From the NCBI GenBank assembly GCA_002477945.1, contig DLLF01000007.1:16169-39890 (forward strand): a stretch of 23,722 nt of DNA. Reading direction: 5' to 3'. Positions 1-7,437 of the stretch are shown here, in pieces. This DNA comes from Bacteroidales bacterium UBA7569. GTDB taxonomy: Bacteria; Bacteroidota; Bacteroidia; Bacteroidales; Paludibacteraceae. The translations under genes and the position numbers were made by a program. The notes under the pieces are model-generated. The model saw nothing but the letters and a program-made list of their open reading frames with translations. It made no database searches and was not told where the DNA came from. How positions within the stretch are numbered: position 1 is the first letter of the stretch; every line of letters starts with the position of its first letter.

Positions 1-144
1 AGAATGACATAAGAATGACATATAGAGAGTGGCGAGATAGTAGCGAGATATATGCAGGAGAGGATCTTTTCAGTCTCTCCGAAGGTGGGGCTTAAGGAAA
101 GACACCCGACACAATGCCGAAGGAACAGACACGCTGTTTGCAAA

Positions 145-270
145 CTAATTCCGCCAACGAGATGATGATAGACGTTCTAGTTGTTCGAGAAGTTCTAAGG
201 AGGTGGAACGAATTAGGCGGATTGGGCGAATGGGACAGATAGGACTAATAAGACTTGTTGGCGGAATTAG
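145..270. repeat. 126-bp element bounded by 14-bp perfect inverted repeats
   Basis: CTAATTCCGCCAAC (145-158) and GTTGGCGGAATTAG (257-270) are exact reverse complements 98 bp apart. The interior holds a related word, GAATTAGGCGG (near 209-219), and no open frame. No clear target-site duplication flanks the arms. It could be a MITE-like non-autonomous element, a recombinase or regulator binding region, or a folded RNA. Only the inverted repeat itself is certain. Confidence 0.5.
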
Positions 271-339
271 ATGTACTTATTCCACTTATTGTTTGAAGCA
301 CACGAATACATAAAAAACCTACAGTTCATTAATCTGCTT

Positions 340-716
340 CATTAATGCCCGTTAAAGAGACATTGAAAACCGGGGACGAGGCGTCCGCGTCCCGAGGGCA
401 CTGAAAAAGTCCCCGCTTTCAAAAATATCGCCTTGAGAATTCAATATTTGAGAACTCTTCTGATTGGGGGACCGAATAATTTAGTCTCTAAAAACAGATT
501 TGTGAGGTTTTTCAGTGTCCTCCCTCGTCCCCGGTGGGTTCTCCGTTAATGACTACTTTATTCTCCGCTAATTGCCGTGTAATTGACCGTTGATTGGATC
601 CATTAATGCCCGTTGAAGAGACATTGAAACCGCGGACGAGGCGTCCGCGTCCCCGGCGAGGCTCCGCTAACTACTACTACTTTATTCTCCGCTAATTGTC
701 GTGTAATTGAACTGTT
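340..716. repeat. Diverged tandem duplication
   Basis: The block starting CATTAATGCCCGTT at 340 recurs at 601. Both copies run through a GAGACATTGAAA segment and a GGACGAGGCGTCCGCG segment. The following CTACTTTATTCTCCGCTAATT motif also occurs twice (about 552-572 and 677-697). The copies differ by point changes, and the first contains an extra interior of about 140 bp. In the second copy CGCGGACG (631-638) and CGTCCGCG (642-649) form a tight GC-rich hairpin. Confidence 0.55.
369..535. repeat. 167-bp element with nested inverted repeats
   Basis: The ends are ACCGGGGACGAG (369-380) and CTCGTCCCCGGT (524-535), exact reverse complements. A second nested pair, CACTGAAAAA (399-408) and TTTTTCAGTG (508-517), is also exact. 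The interior (409-507) is AT-rich and has no reading frame. It occupies the interior that the second duplication copy lacks, so it may be an insertion of a small palindromic element. No transposase is visible. Confidence 0.45.
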
Positions 717-718
717 GT

Positions 719-750
719 ATTGTAGATTTGAAATTTTAGCAGTACCTTTG
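719..750 (+). promoter_or_regulatory. Bacteroidetes-type promoter
   Basis: ATTG (719-722), a 20-nt spacer, and TACCTTTG (743-750) fit the Bacteroidetes sigma-ABfr consensus. The same arrangement, ATTG-N20-TACCTTTG, lies upstream of the tRNA-Asn gene in this window. Transcription would begin near 757. Confidence 0.5.
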
Positions 751-756
751 CCGCCG

Positions 757-1050
757 TTTCACACTATGCAAGGTGTTATTTGTTTGCATTGGAGTGAACA
801 GGACATAATAGAGTAGCGTTTATTGACGCTTTGCGTTTGACAAATCGAAAACTTCGCAACTTTTCAAATTTAAGGTCAAAATCAAAGAGTATCAATGAGT
901 GCCTGTGGAATGTGAGTACGGTCGCATTGTGTCAGCATATAGGGATACAATGGGCATAGTCATATCGGTGTAGGTTCTCTTTTGTTTGGCCGCAATACGA
1001 AAGCGCAGATTCTGATTTGCAAGCAGGCAAGTCGGAATCTGCGCTTTTTT
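757..1050 (+). ncRNA. Possible structured small RNA or attenuated leader
   Basis: The stretch is bounded by a promoter-like sequence (719-750) and an intrinsic-terminator hairpin (1001-1050), and it carries no convincing gene. Visible hairpins are TTCAC/GTGAA enclosing ATGCAA/TTGCAT (758-798), AGCGT/ACGCT (815-830), TTGCG/CGCAA (831-859) and CATTGT/ACAATG (925-952). I see no hallmark of tmRNA, RNase P RNA or SRP RNA. The terminator ends 50 nt before a lipoprotein gene, so this could be a stand-alone RNA or a long leader that controls that gene by attenuation. A 16-codon reading frame starting at 767 is probably chance. Confidence 0.3.
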
Positions 1051-1057
1051 ATTGCGG
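990..1057 (+). terminator. Intrinsic terminator with extended stem
   Basis: AAGCGCAGATTC (1001-1012) pairs perfectly with GAATCTGCGCTT (1035-1046) and is followed by a T run to 1050. An outer pairing, CCGCAATA (990-997) with TATTGCGG (1050-1057), extends the helix. The T run is on the plus strand, so it would stop rightward transcription before the lipoprotein gene at 1100. Confidence 0.75.
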
Positions 1058-1099
1058 TATGGTTGTATGGAAAACGAAACACTTAATAAATAAATTGTT

Positions 1100-1546
1100 A
1101 TGAAAGCGAAATTCTTAATGCCGATTTTGTGCCTGTTGTGCCTGATCGGTCTTGCCTCGTGTGATGCCTTTGCTCCGAGTTATGCAGAAGATGATGATGT
1201 CCTGTGTCTGGTATATGACGAAACACGGGAGAACTCAACTTCCGATTTGGGCGAGGACTTCTTGCTGGCTTATCTTGACGAACTTTCCGGTTTGTTCGGA
1301 AAGCAAATAACAGAGCAGGAGAAAATATACAACACGAAAATGTTGGACTGGAAATTTAGAGAGGACTGGGCGGGTGATGATTACTGGGGGTACTATGTAA
1401 CCTACAAAGTCAATGTAGAAAAAGGGGATAACACGTTTACCTACTACTCATTGGTCGAACTTGACGAATATGACGACGGCACATCGCAGGTGGAGGTGCT
1501 GTATGTATCTGACGACCTGTCGGAAATACAAGATTTGCTCAACTGA
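1100..1546 (+). CDS. Small secreted lipoprotein, function unknown
   Basis: This 148-residue protein starts with a lysine-containing, hydrophobic signal peptide that ends in the lipobox LASC, with the lipidated Cys at residue 21. It is therefore expected at the cell envelope. The mature part is very acidic and aromatic (DDD, DDYWGYY, EYDDG) and has no family motif I recognise. Its size and composition suggest a small beta-rich domain. It sits 50 nt downstream of a strong terminator and 54 nt before the next gene, so it may share a transcript with the two membrane-protein genes that follow. A weak promoter-like TATGGTTG lies at 1058-1065. The lipoprotein call is firm; the function is not known. 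Confidence 0.8.
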   Translation: MKAKFLMPILCLLCLIGLASCDAFAPSYAEDDDVLCLVYDETRENSTSDLGEDFLLAYLDELSGLFGKQITEQEKIYNTKMLDWKFREDWAGDDYWGYYVTYKVNVEKGDNTFTYYSLVELDEYDDGTSQVEVLYVSDDLSEIQDLLN

Positions 1547-1600
1547 GTATAATAATATGATAGAACACTGAATGAACATTACTCATTAAAAATAACAGTT

Positions 1601-2230
1601 ATGAATACTTCTAACAACACATGTACCTGCCCTGAATGTGGCGGAAACAAATGCACACCTGTTTCAAAGGGACAGTATCGTTGCTCCTATTGTGGAGCCA
1701 CTTTCTACGTAGGCAACCCCGATAACCAAAAGGATGACGACGATGATGATGATGTAGATGAAGTTCTTCAAGAATTAGACGAAGAGGATAAGGCAGAGGA
1801 AGCAGAAATGAATGAAATTGCAGCCTGGCTCAAAGCGCAAAATGACTATCCTGCACTCGAAAAAAAGAATCTGTCGATGATACTTTTGTCTGTCGTTGGG
1901 GCGTTGCTTGGTGGTGTACTTGCATTTGCAGGTTTGGGTATCGTCATCGGAATTCTTGAGTGGATTTTTGATTGTGAGGTGGATGCATGGAGTGATTGGA
2001 TTATAGGCTTATTCTCTATAGGCTGTCTATATTGTCTGTGGAAAGCACTTAAATGGTCATTCATTATGTCATGGACATATTTAGTCAATTATTACGGCAA
2101 TAAGTTTGTAAACAAGTATGAATATAAACTGCTGCAGTTATTCTCCAAAAAGGATCTGGAGACTTTCAGAGAAAACTATATGGCCGAACTGATGACTTCG
2201 TCCGATGAAGATAATGCGGAAAACCAATAA
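1601..2230 (+). CDS. Zinc-ribbon membrane protein, paralog of the next gene
   Basis: This 209-residue protein begins with a zinc ribbon: Cys10 and Cys13 in CPECG, Cys28 and Cys31 in CSYCG. An Asp/Glu-rich linker follows, including seven consecutive Asp around residues 45-51. After a DYPALEKKN motif come two hydrophobic segments (about 90-123 and 130-154) that are probably transmembrane, then a charged C-terminal part with NKFVNKYEYKLL. The layout suggests a membrane protein with a cytoplasmic zinc-binding head. The C-terminal two thirds resemble the next protein: DYPAL, the hydrophobic pair, VNKY, and a FRxxY segment. The gap to that gene is 15 nt, so they are probably co-expressed. No known function is recognised. 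Confidence 0.75.
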   Translation: MNTSNNTCTCPECGGNKCTPVSKGQYRCSYCGATFYVGNPDNQKDDDDDDDVDEVLQELDEEDKAEEAEMNEIAAWLKAQNDYPALEKKNLSMILLSVVGALLGGVLAFAGLGIVIGILEWIFDCEVDAWSDWIIGLFSIGCLYCLWKALKWSFIMSWTYLVNYYGNKFVNKYEYKLLQLFSKKDLETFRENYMAELMTSSDEDNAENQ

Positions 2231-2245
2231 AAACGCGATAGGCTG

Positions 2246-2779
2246 ATGAAAATGTCCGAAAGAGTTAGGTATATGAAAGAAGCAGACCTGGTGGCGAAGA
2301 TTTCTTCCGAACTTGATAAATGCCTTGAAGAACATGGTGATTATCCTGCGCTCAAAAAGAAGAACATATTGTCGTTGGTCTTATCCATACTTAGCGCATT
2401 GATTACCGGCTTATTCTTGTTGTCCCTTGTAGTGGCAGGCGTTTTTCTGCTCTGCTATGGCATTTATACGCAATTGGGTTGGACGGGGGTGAAAGGAATT
2501 GTGATATGCTTGCTTGTAGGTGGCATACCGGCGCGAAAGTGGATAGGGGCATGGTTTGAGAAGATGTGGACAATGATGGGGCGGTCTTTCAAATCCGTAA
2601 GGAAACTTACATCCGATTATTTCGTCAATAAGTATGTAGACAAGTATGAAAGACACTTGCTGTTGTCACATACAAAAGAAGAAGTGGCTGTTTTTAGAAA
2701 GAAATATAGAAGAAAACTGCTGCTGGATGATGATATAGCGGAGAAAATAGAAGATCTCTTCGGCTGGCGGTACGACTAA
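2246..2779 (+). CDS. Membrane protein, zinc-ribbon-less paralog
   Basis: This 177-residue protein shares the body of its upstream neighbour: DYPALKKKN, then hydrophobic segments (about 42-75 and 82-97), then NKYVDKYERHLL and an FRKKY segment near the C terminus. It lacks the N-terminal zinc ribbon and acidic linker. The two genes therefore look like a tandem duplication in which one copy gained or lost the zinc-binding head. The C-terminal tail is basic and then acidic. ATG at 2246 gives MKM; a second ATG at 2252 is equally possible. The gene ends 57 nt before a strong bidirectional terminator. Function is unknown; joint action of the two paralogs is inference. Confidence 0.72.
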   Translation: MKMSERVRYMKEADLVAKISSELDKCLEEHGDYPALKKKNILSLVLSILSALITGLFLLSLVVAGVFLLCYGIYTQLGWTGVKGIVICLLVGGIPARKWIGAWFEKMWTMMGRSFKSVRKLTSDYFVNKYVDKYERHLLLSHTKEEVAVFRKKYRRKLLLDDDIAEKIEDLFGWRYD

Positions 2780-2835
2780 TCATAGTCCCACACGCTGCTG
2801 TTGAATCATTGCCACGACAATGCCGGCAATTGGAT

Positions 2836-2876
2836 AAAGAAAGAGAGCCTGATTCCGAATCAGGCTCTCTTTCTTT
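2836..2876. terminator. Bidirectional intrinsic terminator
   Basis: A 20-bp perfect inverted repeat is centred on 2856 (arms 2836-2855 and 2857-2876). The core is AGAGAGCCTGATTC, and A and T runs lie on the two outer sides. It sits between the convergent ends of the membrane-protein gene (2779) and the Sir2 gene (2901), so it can terminate both transcripts. Confidence 0.9.
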
Positions 2877-2900
2877 TATGATGTGATGGTCTTGACAAAA

Positions 2901-3593
2901 CTACAGGTATTTGTCACGCAGTTCCTTGCACAACAAGGGAACTCCGATGCTCGCCTTTTCCCGGATGTGTACCACCCTGTTCCTGTAAATTCCGAAGTCC
3001 GGTTCTCCTGGATCTACAACATAGACAGGACAGTCTTTTGGAACGTATGCCAGCAATGACGCCGCGGGATAAACCGCCAGCGAAGTTCCCACCACCACAA
3101 ACAGGTCTGCCGTCTTGACGATTTCAACGGCTGAAGAAAAGCATGGTACATTCTCGCCGAAGAATACAATATAGGGACGCAACAGACTGCCGTCGGGGTG
3201 TCTCGCCTCTTTGTCCTGTTCCCAATGGGTAATGGGAATGGTCGCCAGTTCGTCTTTGGAACTGCGCAGTTTCATCAGTTCTCCATGCAGATGGGTGACA
3301 TTTCTGCTGCCTGCACGTTCGTGCAGATCATCTACATTCTGGGTGATGACTGCCACGTCGAAATATCTCTCCAGTTGGGCAATCGCTTCGTGTGCAGCGT
3401 TTGGCAGGGCGTTCATAGCATCTCGCCGCCGCCGGTTGTAGAAGTCAATCACCAGGTCTCTGTTCCGTTCTATCGCTTCATGGGTACAGACCTCTTCTAT
3501 GCGGTAGTTCGCCCACAAACCGTCAGAGTCTCTGAATGTACTCAGACCGCTCTCTGCAGATATTCCTGCTCCTGTGAATACAACTATTTTCAT
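2901..3593 (-). CDS. Sir2-family NAD-dependent protein deacylase (zinc-less type)
   Basis: Sirtuins remove acyl groups from protein lysines using NAD+, releasing nicotinamide and O-acyl-ADP-ribose. This 230-residue protein has the NAD-binding GAGISAESGLSTFRD (8-22), TQNVDDLHERAG (84-95), catalytic His103 in HLHGEL, and a late VVGTSLAVYPAA motif. The small zinc module of most sirtuins is absent: there is no CxxC pair in the middle. This is known in a Bacteroidetes clade. Ala/Tyr/Arg near residues 28-31 (ANYR) resembles the pocket of deacylases that prefer acidic acyl groups. ATG at 3593 is preferred over an upstream TTG at 3623, because that TTG lies inside the promoter -7 box. The protein is cytosolic and monocistronic, and it converges on the membrane-protein pair. 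Confidence 0.9.
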   Translation of the reverse strand: MKIVVFTGAGISAESGLSTFRDSDGLWANYRIEEVCTHEAIERNRDLVIDFYNRRRRDAMNALPNAAHEAIAQLERYFDVAVITQNVDDLHERAGSRNVTHLHGELMKLRSSKDELATIPITHWEQDKEARHPDGSLLRPYIVFFGENVPCFSSAVEIVKTADLFVVVGTSLAVYPAASLLAYVPKDCPVYVVDPGEPDFGIYRNRVVHIREKASIGVPLLCKELRDKYL

Positions 3594-3620
3594 ATATGCC
3601 GTGTATTGTTTCTTTGCGTG

Positions 3621-3628
3621 CAAAGATA
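3621..3628 (-). promoter_or_regulatory. -7 box for the Sir2 gene
   Basis: On the minus strand this reads TATCTTTG, the Bacteroidetes -7 element, followed by C. Transcription would start near 3614, giving a leader of about 20 nt before the ATG at 3593. I do not see a good -33 TTTG at the expected distance. It excludes the upstream TTG (3623) as a translation start. Confidence 0.6.
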
Positions 3629-3650
3629 AGCAAAATATACAGATACCGTA

Positions 3651-3682
3651 TTTGTGGACACCAAATAAATCCGCTATCTTTG
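3651..3682 (+). promoter_or_regulatory. Promoter of the DUF4015 gene
   Basis: TTTG (3651-3654), a spacer of exactly 20 nt, and TATCTTTG (3675-3682) match the Bacteroidetes promoter consensus. The start would be near 3689, about 25 nt before the ATG at 3714. It is divergent from the Sir2 promoter; the two -7 boxes are 46 nt apart. Confidence 0.75.
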
Positions 3683-3713
3683 TGAACTGTTATGGTCTGT
3701 GTAAAACGAAGAT

Positions 3714-5432
3714 ATGCTGAGAGAATTTAAGATGATGGGCATAGCAGGTCTCATGCTGGTCTGTATGTCTTGTGCCAAGGCTTCCATGGAAGTGCGCTAT
3801 CTGGCAGCGGATCGCCCTATGGTTGTCTTGTATGGGATCGGTGATGACAAGCAACTCTATGCGGCAGGCAGTTTGCCTCGGCAAACGGAGGTGCGGGTGA
3901 ATACCGGTGAGTGTATCAGGAAAAATGAAACGGAATATCTTCCTGTTCTTGTCGGTGATTCGGTGCTGTATGTATTGGAAGACAACACGGCGCAGACTCC
4001 TGTCGGATGTGTTCTGGAAAAGCGGATATGGGTTCGTACACCTGCCTCTGTCATAGATGATACGCTGTCTTCCCGAATCTGTGGTTTGGCTCAAAAGGGA
4101 AGTGCTTATGCTGTCGTGGGTTATGACAGACTGGATAATGCGGGTTGTGTCAACAGGTATAAAATCCGCTATTGCGACAGTATAGAGGGATATATCTTCG
4201 CCAAATACTGTGTCTTCTCGGAACGTGAGGCGTTCCGGCGCTATCGCCCGCTTTGGCAGGACTCTGTTCATGCGCGTGTGCGGAACACTTTTGGCGGAGG
4301 GGATGCTTCCGGTTGTGATTACTATCCTGTGGAAAAACCTGATTTCACCGGAAATAAAATGCCGCAGTCATGCTATGCCCTCTATCTGAACATCTCTCCT
4401 GCGGTCATTGGTAAGATAGACAGTTTTATCTCTCTTGCTCGCCAAACGGAGATAAACACGTTTGTTATAGATATCAAGGATAACGAGTGCCCCGGATACA
4501 AAGCCGATGCAATGAAACGTTATTCGCCTACCAACTACAAGTGGGGCGGAGCAAACAAGGAACAAATGTACCATTATGCGCTCAAACGGCTTCATGAGGA
4601 AGGCTTTTATGCAGTAGGGCGTATTACGTGCTTCAAAGACTCTTATTTCGTCAAAGACAATCCTTCTTGTGCAATTACAGACAAAGCAACGGGCCAGCCA
4701 CTCTATCATAACCATGCCAACTGGCCGAGTGCCTATGACCGTCGTGTATGGCAGTTCAATGTGGAATTGGCCAAGGAGGCTGTACGCAAATTCGGTTTCA
4801 ATGAGATAAACTTTGATTACGTGCGGTTCCCTGATAAGATGACAAGTATAGAAACGCAAGTGGATTACCATAACCGGTTCAATGAAAGCAAAGTGCAGGC
4901 TATCCAGCGCTTTGTGCAGTATGCTTGCGATGAGTTGCACCAATTGGGGGTATATGTATCTGTGGATGTCTTTGGCGAGAGTGCCAACCGTGGTTATACT
5001 ACGCCCTATGGGCAGTATTGGCCCGCCCTTAGCAACGTGGCGGACGTTATGTGCGGAATGCCTTATCCTGATCACTTTGCAGCGGGTTACGGCGGAATCG
5101 ACAAACCATGGAACAACCCCTATAAAACACTCTCCGTGTGGGCGAAATCCGTGCAGGGACGGCAGTCCGAAACGCCCTCTCCTGCCCGGGTGCGGACCTG
5201 GGTACAGGCATATCATGTGATGCACTATGTAGATCCGGATGGAATTGATTACGATGCTGCCAATGTCGAGAAAGAAATCCGTGCGCTTTTCGATGCGGGG
5301 CTGACGGGTGGTTACACCACTTGGCTGTCTTCATCATCGCTGGAACGATATACCAAACTGAAAAAAGCATTTACGATTGATTATTTGAGCGAGGCGGAAA
5401 TGCGGCAAAAAGATGAGAATTTACCAAGATAG
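3714..5432 (+). CDS. DUF4015 putative glycoside-hydrolase-like lipoprotein
   Basis: This 572-residue protein has an N-terminal export signal ending near Cys20 (VCMSC), so it is probably a lipoprotein, though the lipobox is not perfect. Residues 30-165 look like two small beta-rich, SH3-like modules; EGYIFAKYC near 158-166 resembles the end of a bacterial SH3 fold. From about 220 the protein matches the DUF4015 putative glycoside hydrolase family, a TIM barrel. It shows NTFVIDIKD (248-256), GRITCFKD (302-309), INFDYVRFP (365-373), VSVDVFGE and a C-terminal WLSSSS. Acidic residues in these strands are the likely catalytic ones. Substrate is unknown, but SH3-like modules with a sugar-hydrolase barrel would suit cell-wall binding or cleavage. 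It is transcribed from its own promoter. Confidence 0.8.
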   Translation: MLREFKMMGIAGLMLVCMSCAKASMEVRYLAADRPMVVLYGIGDDKQLYAAGSLPRQTEVRVNTGECIRKNETEYLPVLVGDSVLYVLEDNTAQTPVGCVLEKRIWVRTPASVIDDTLSSRICGLAQKGSAYAVVGYDRLDNAGCVNRYKIRYCDSIEGYIFAKYCVFSEREAFRRYRPLWQDSVHARVRNTFGGGDASGCDYYPVEKPDFTGNKMPQSCYALYLNISPAVIGKIDSFISLARQTEINTFVIDIKDNECPGYKADAMKRYSPTNYKWGGANKEQMYHYALKRLHEEGFYAVGRITCFKDSYFVKDNPSCAITDKATGQPLYHNHANWPSAYDRRVWQFNVELAKEAVRKFGFNEINFDYVRFPDKMTSIETQVDYHNRFNESKVQAIQRFVQYACDELHQLGVYVSVDVFGESANRGYTTPYGQYWPALSNVADVMCGMPYPDHFAAGYGGIDKPWNNPYKTLSVWAKSVQGRQSETPSPARVRTWVQAYHVMHYVDPDGIDYDAANVEKEIRALFDAGLTGGYTTWLSSSSLERYTKLKKAFTIDYLSEAEMRQKDENLPR

Positions 5433-5474
5433 TGCTTTTGAACGGTATTTTCTCTGTCTCTGCCTCGCCTGTAG

Positions 5475-5506
5475 TTTGTCAACCTGTGGAAAATTATGTA
5501 ACTTTG
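5475..5506 (+). promoter_or_regulatory. Promoter of tsaB and probably the downstream genes
   Basis: TTTG (5475-5478), a 20-nt spacer, and TAACTTTG (5499-5506) give a consensus Bacteroidetes promoter. The start would be near 5513, a few bases from an ATG whose frame stops at once and about 16 nt before the tsaB ATG at 5529. No other good promoter is seen before galK, galM or porW. Confidence 0.75.
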
Positions 5507-5528
5507 CACCAATGAAACCTATCAGACC

Positions 5529-6233
5529 ATGACAATCATCAATATAGAAACGTCCACTGATGTATGTTCCGCTGCTTTGACGGTTAATGCGGAACCGGTG
5601 CTTTCTTTTGTGGACGCTGAAACGCACAATCATGCCAAGCAACTGCCCTTGTTTGTGGATAAGATACTTGAGGAGTTGCGGATGCGCAATTGGCATTTGG
5701 ATGCAGTGGCACTGAGCAAAGGTCCAGGCAGTTATACGGGCTTGCGGATAGGCACGGCATTGGCGAAAGGCGTCTGCTATGGAATGAGTGTCCCGTTGTT
5801 GGCGATTGACACTTTGCAATTGCTGGCAAAGGAGGCTTTGCCTCTGACTCAGGCGGATATCCTGTGCCCGATGATAGATGCTCGGCGCATGGAAGTGTAC
5901 TGCTGTCTCTTTTCTCGCGACCTTTCTCCGCTTTCTCCTGTGGAGGCCAAAGTCATAGATGCAGACTCTTTCGCTGATTTGTTAAGTACGCATACCATTT
6001 GCTTCTTGGGCGATGGAGCCGATAAGTGCAAAACGGTATTACGACATTCCAATGCTTCTTTCTTGGAAAATGTATTTCCTGATGCTCAGAATATGGGTTC
6101 GTTGTCGGAACTCGTTTGGAAATCCGGCAGGAAGGAGGATATTGCTTATTTCAGTCCGTACTATTTGAAGGAATACCAAGCAGTCCGTAGCAAGAACAAG
6201 GTATTGTATGATCACAACAATAATAACATCTAA
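5529..6233 (+). CDS. tsaB: tRNA t6A37 threonylcarbamoyltransferase complex subunit TsaB
   Basis: TsaB is the non-catalytic partner of TsaD in the complex that puts threonylcarbamoyl on A37 of ANN-decoding tRNAs. The 234-residue protein has the ASKHA-fold opening IINIETSTDVCSAAL (3-17), THNHAKQLP, the diagnostic SKGPGSYTGLRIG (about 63-75) and CPMIDARRMEVY in the middle. Length is normal for the family. A consensus promoter lies immediately upstream, and galK starts 21 nt downstream, so this housekeeping gene appears to lead a mixed operon. One of its substrate tRNAs, tRNA-Asn, is encoded later in this window, probably by chance. Confidence 0.95.
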   Translation: MTIINIETSTDVCSAALTVNAEPVLSFVDAETHNHAKQLPLFVDKILEELRMRNWHLDAVALSKGPGSYTGLRIGTALAKGVCYGMSVPLLAIDTLQLLAKEALPLTQADILCPMIDARRMEVYCCLFSRDLSPLSPVEAKVIDADSFADLLSTHTICFLGDGADKCKTVLRHSNASFLENVFPDAQNMGSLSELVWKSGRKEDIAYFSPYYLKEYQAVRSKNKVLYDHNNNNI

Positions 6234-6254
6234 ACACATAACGAACAGATAATT

Positions 6255-7436
6255 ATGAAAATCGAAGAACTGAAAAAGAATTTCAAGGAAACCTATGGTC
6301 ATGAAGCGCAAGCCGTCTATTTTTCACCGGGGCGTGTGAACCTGATAGGCGAACACACCGACTACAACGGCGGCTACGTATTCCCGTGTGCATTGAGTTT
6401 TGGCACTTTCCTGCTCATTGCCCCAAACAATGACCTGAAAATGCGCTTCGCATCGTTGAATATGAAAGCACTGGACGAAAAGCCGGAGATAGTGGAAGTG
6501 CTAATCAATGCACTGACATCCCCGCTACCCAAGAATGCGTGGGTGAACTATCCGTTGGGCTGTATCGCACAGTTCGTCAAGCGAGGTCATATCATTTCCC
6601 AAGGCTATGATATGCTCTTCTGGGGCGATGTGCCTGCGGGCGCAGGACTCAGCAGCAGTGCAGCCATTGAGGTGGTGACGGCTTATGCGTTCAACGAGTT
6701 GCTACATACGGGCTACGACCGCACCGAGTTGGCAAAAATCGGACAATTGTCCGAACATGAGTTTGCAGGTGTCAACTGTGGTATCATGGATCAGTTCGCG
6801 TCCGCACAAGGCAAGAAAGACCATGCTATCTACCTCAATTGCGACACGCTGGAGTTCGAATTGGTACCTGTCAAACTGAATGGTATCAAGGTGGTTATCA
6901 GCAACACGCACTCCCCCCACAAGTTGGACTCAGGTGCTTATAACGCCCGCGTGGCACAATGCCATGAAGCCGTGGATATGATTAGCAAGGTGCGCCCCCT
7001 TATGCACTTGGCAGAACTGAGTATGGCGGAGTTTGAACAGGTGCAAAATGCCATTACTGATGAGGTGGCACTGCGTCGTGCTCGCCACGTGGTGGGCGAA
7101 GTACAACGTACAAGGGATGCGGTGGAAGCATTGCAAAAAGGTGATATACAGACATTCGGCAAACTAATGAACGCCAGCCACGTATCGTTGCGCGATGACT
7201 ACGAGGTGACGGGCCCTGAGTTGGACGCCTTGGCAGAGGCTGCATGGCAGGTGGATGGTGTGATAGGAAGCCGTATGACAGGCGGTGGCTTCGGTGGCTG
7301 TACAGTGTCGTTGGTACGCGAAGAGGCTATCCCCTCTTTTATAGCGCAAGTTGGTAAAGAATATACTGATAAGACCGGTCTCAAGGCTGATTTCTATATT
7401 GCTGAGATTGGTGATGGAGCTCGTAAAATAGAGTGA
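6255..7436 (+). CDS. galK: Galactokinase
   Basis: Galactokinase phosphorylates alpha-D-galactose with ATP to galactose-1-phosphate, the entry step of the Leloir pathway. The 393-residue protein carries the three GHMP-kinase motifs: the galactokinase signature GRVNLIGEHTDYNGG (26-40), the phosphate-binding PAGAGLSSSAA (127-137) and MTGGGFGGCT (341-350). The catalytic Asp is D179 in CGIMDQ. It is full length and cytosolic. The galM start codon follows the stop after one base, so coupling is likely. No galactose transporter or galT/galE gene is in view; in other Bacteroides a sugar permease commonly sits next to these genes. Confidence 0.97.
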   Translation: MKIEELKKNFKETYGHEAQAVYFSPGRVNLIGEHTDYNGGYVFPCALSFGTFLLIAPNNDLKMRFASLNMKALDEKPEIVEVLINALTSPLPKNAWVNYPLGCIAQFVKRGHIISQGYDMLFWGDVPAGAGLSSSAAIEVVTAYAFNELLHTGYDRTELAKIGQLSEHEFAGVNCGIMDQFASAQGKKDHAIYLNCDTLEFELVPVKLNGIKVVISNTHSPHKLDSGAYNARVAQCHEAVDMISKVRPLMHLAELSMAEFEQVQNAITDEVALRRARHVVGEVQRTRDAVEALQKGDIQTFGKLMNASHVSLRDDYEVTGPELDALAEAAWQVDGVIGSRMTGGGFGGCTVSLVREEAIPSFIAQVGKEYTDKTGLKADFYIAEIGDGARKIE

Positions 7437-7437
7437 T

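Larger units (their letters stand above)
1..1099. other. Non-coding, repeat-rich region
   Basis: No convincing protein gene is visible in this 1.1 kb. It opens with two copies of AGAATGACAT (1-10, 12-21) and a small hairpin with arms GGAGAG and CTCTCC (57-62, 75-80). Two inverted-repeat elements, a diverged duplication, and a promoter, structured segment and terminator follow; each is listed separately. The region may be a remnant of mobile DNA, but no transposase or integrase remains in view. Confidence 0.6.

Noticed and set aside
757..1050. RNase P RNA, tmRNA or SRP RNA
   Set aside because: None of the conserved signature sequences of these RNAs could be found in the segment.
3594..3623. 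Longer Sir2 start at a TTG (3623)
   Set aside because: The TTG overlaps the -7 promoter box TATCTTTG, so it would not be within the transcript; ATG 3593 starts right at the NAD-binding fold.
4368..5225. Antisense frame opposite the DUF4015 gene
   Set aside because: It has no recognisable motif and lies wholly within a well-supported gene.
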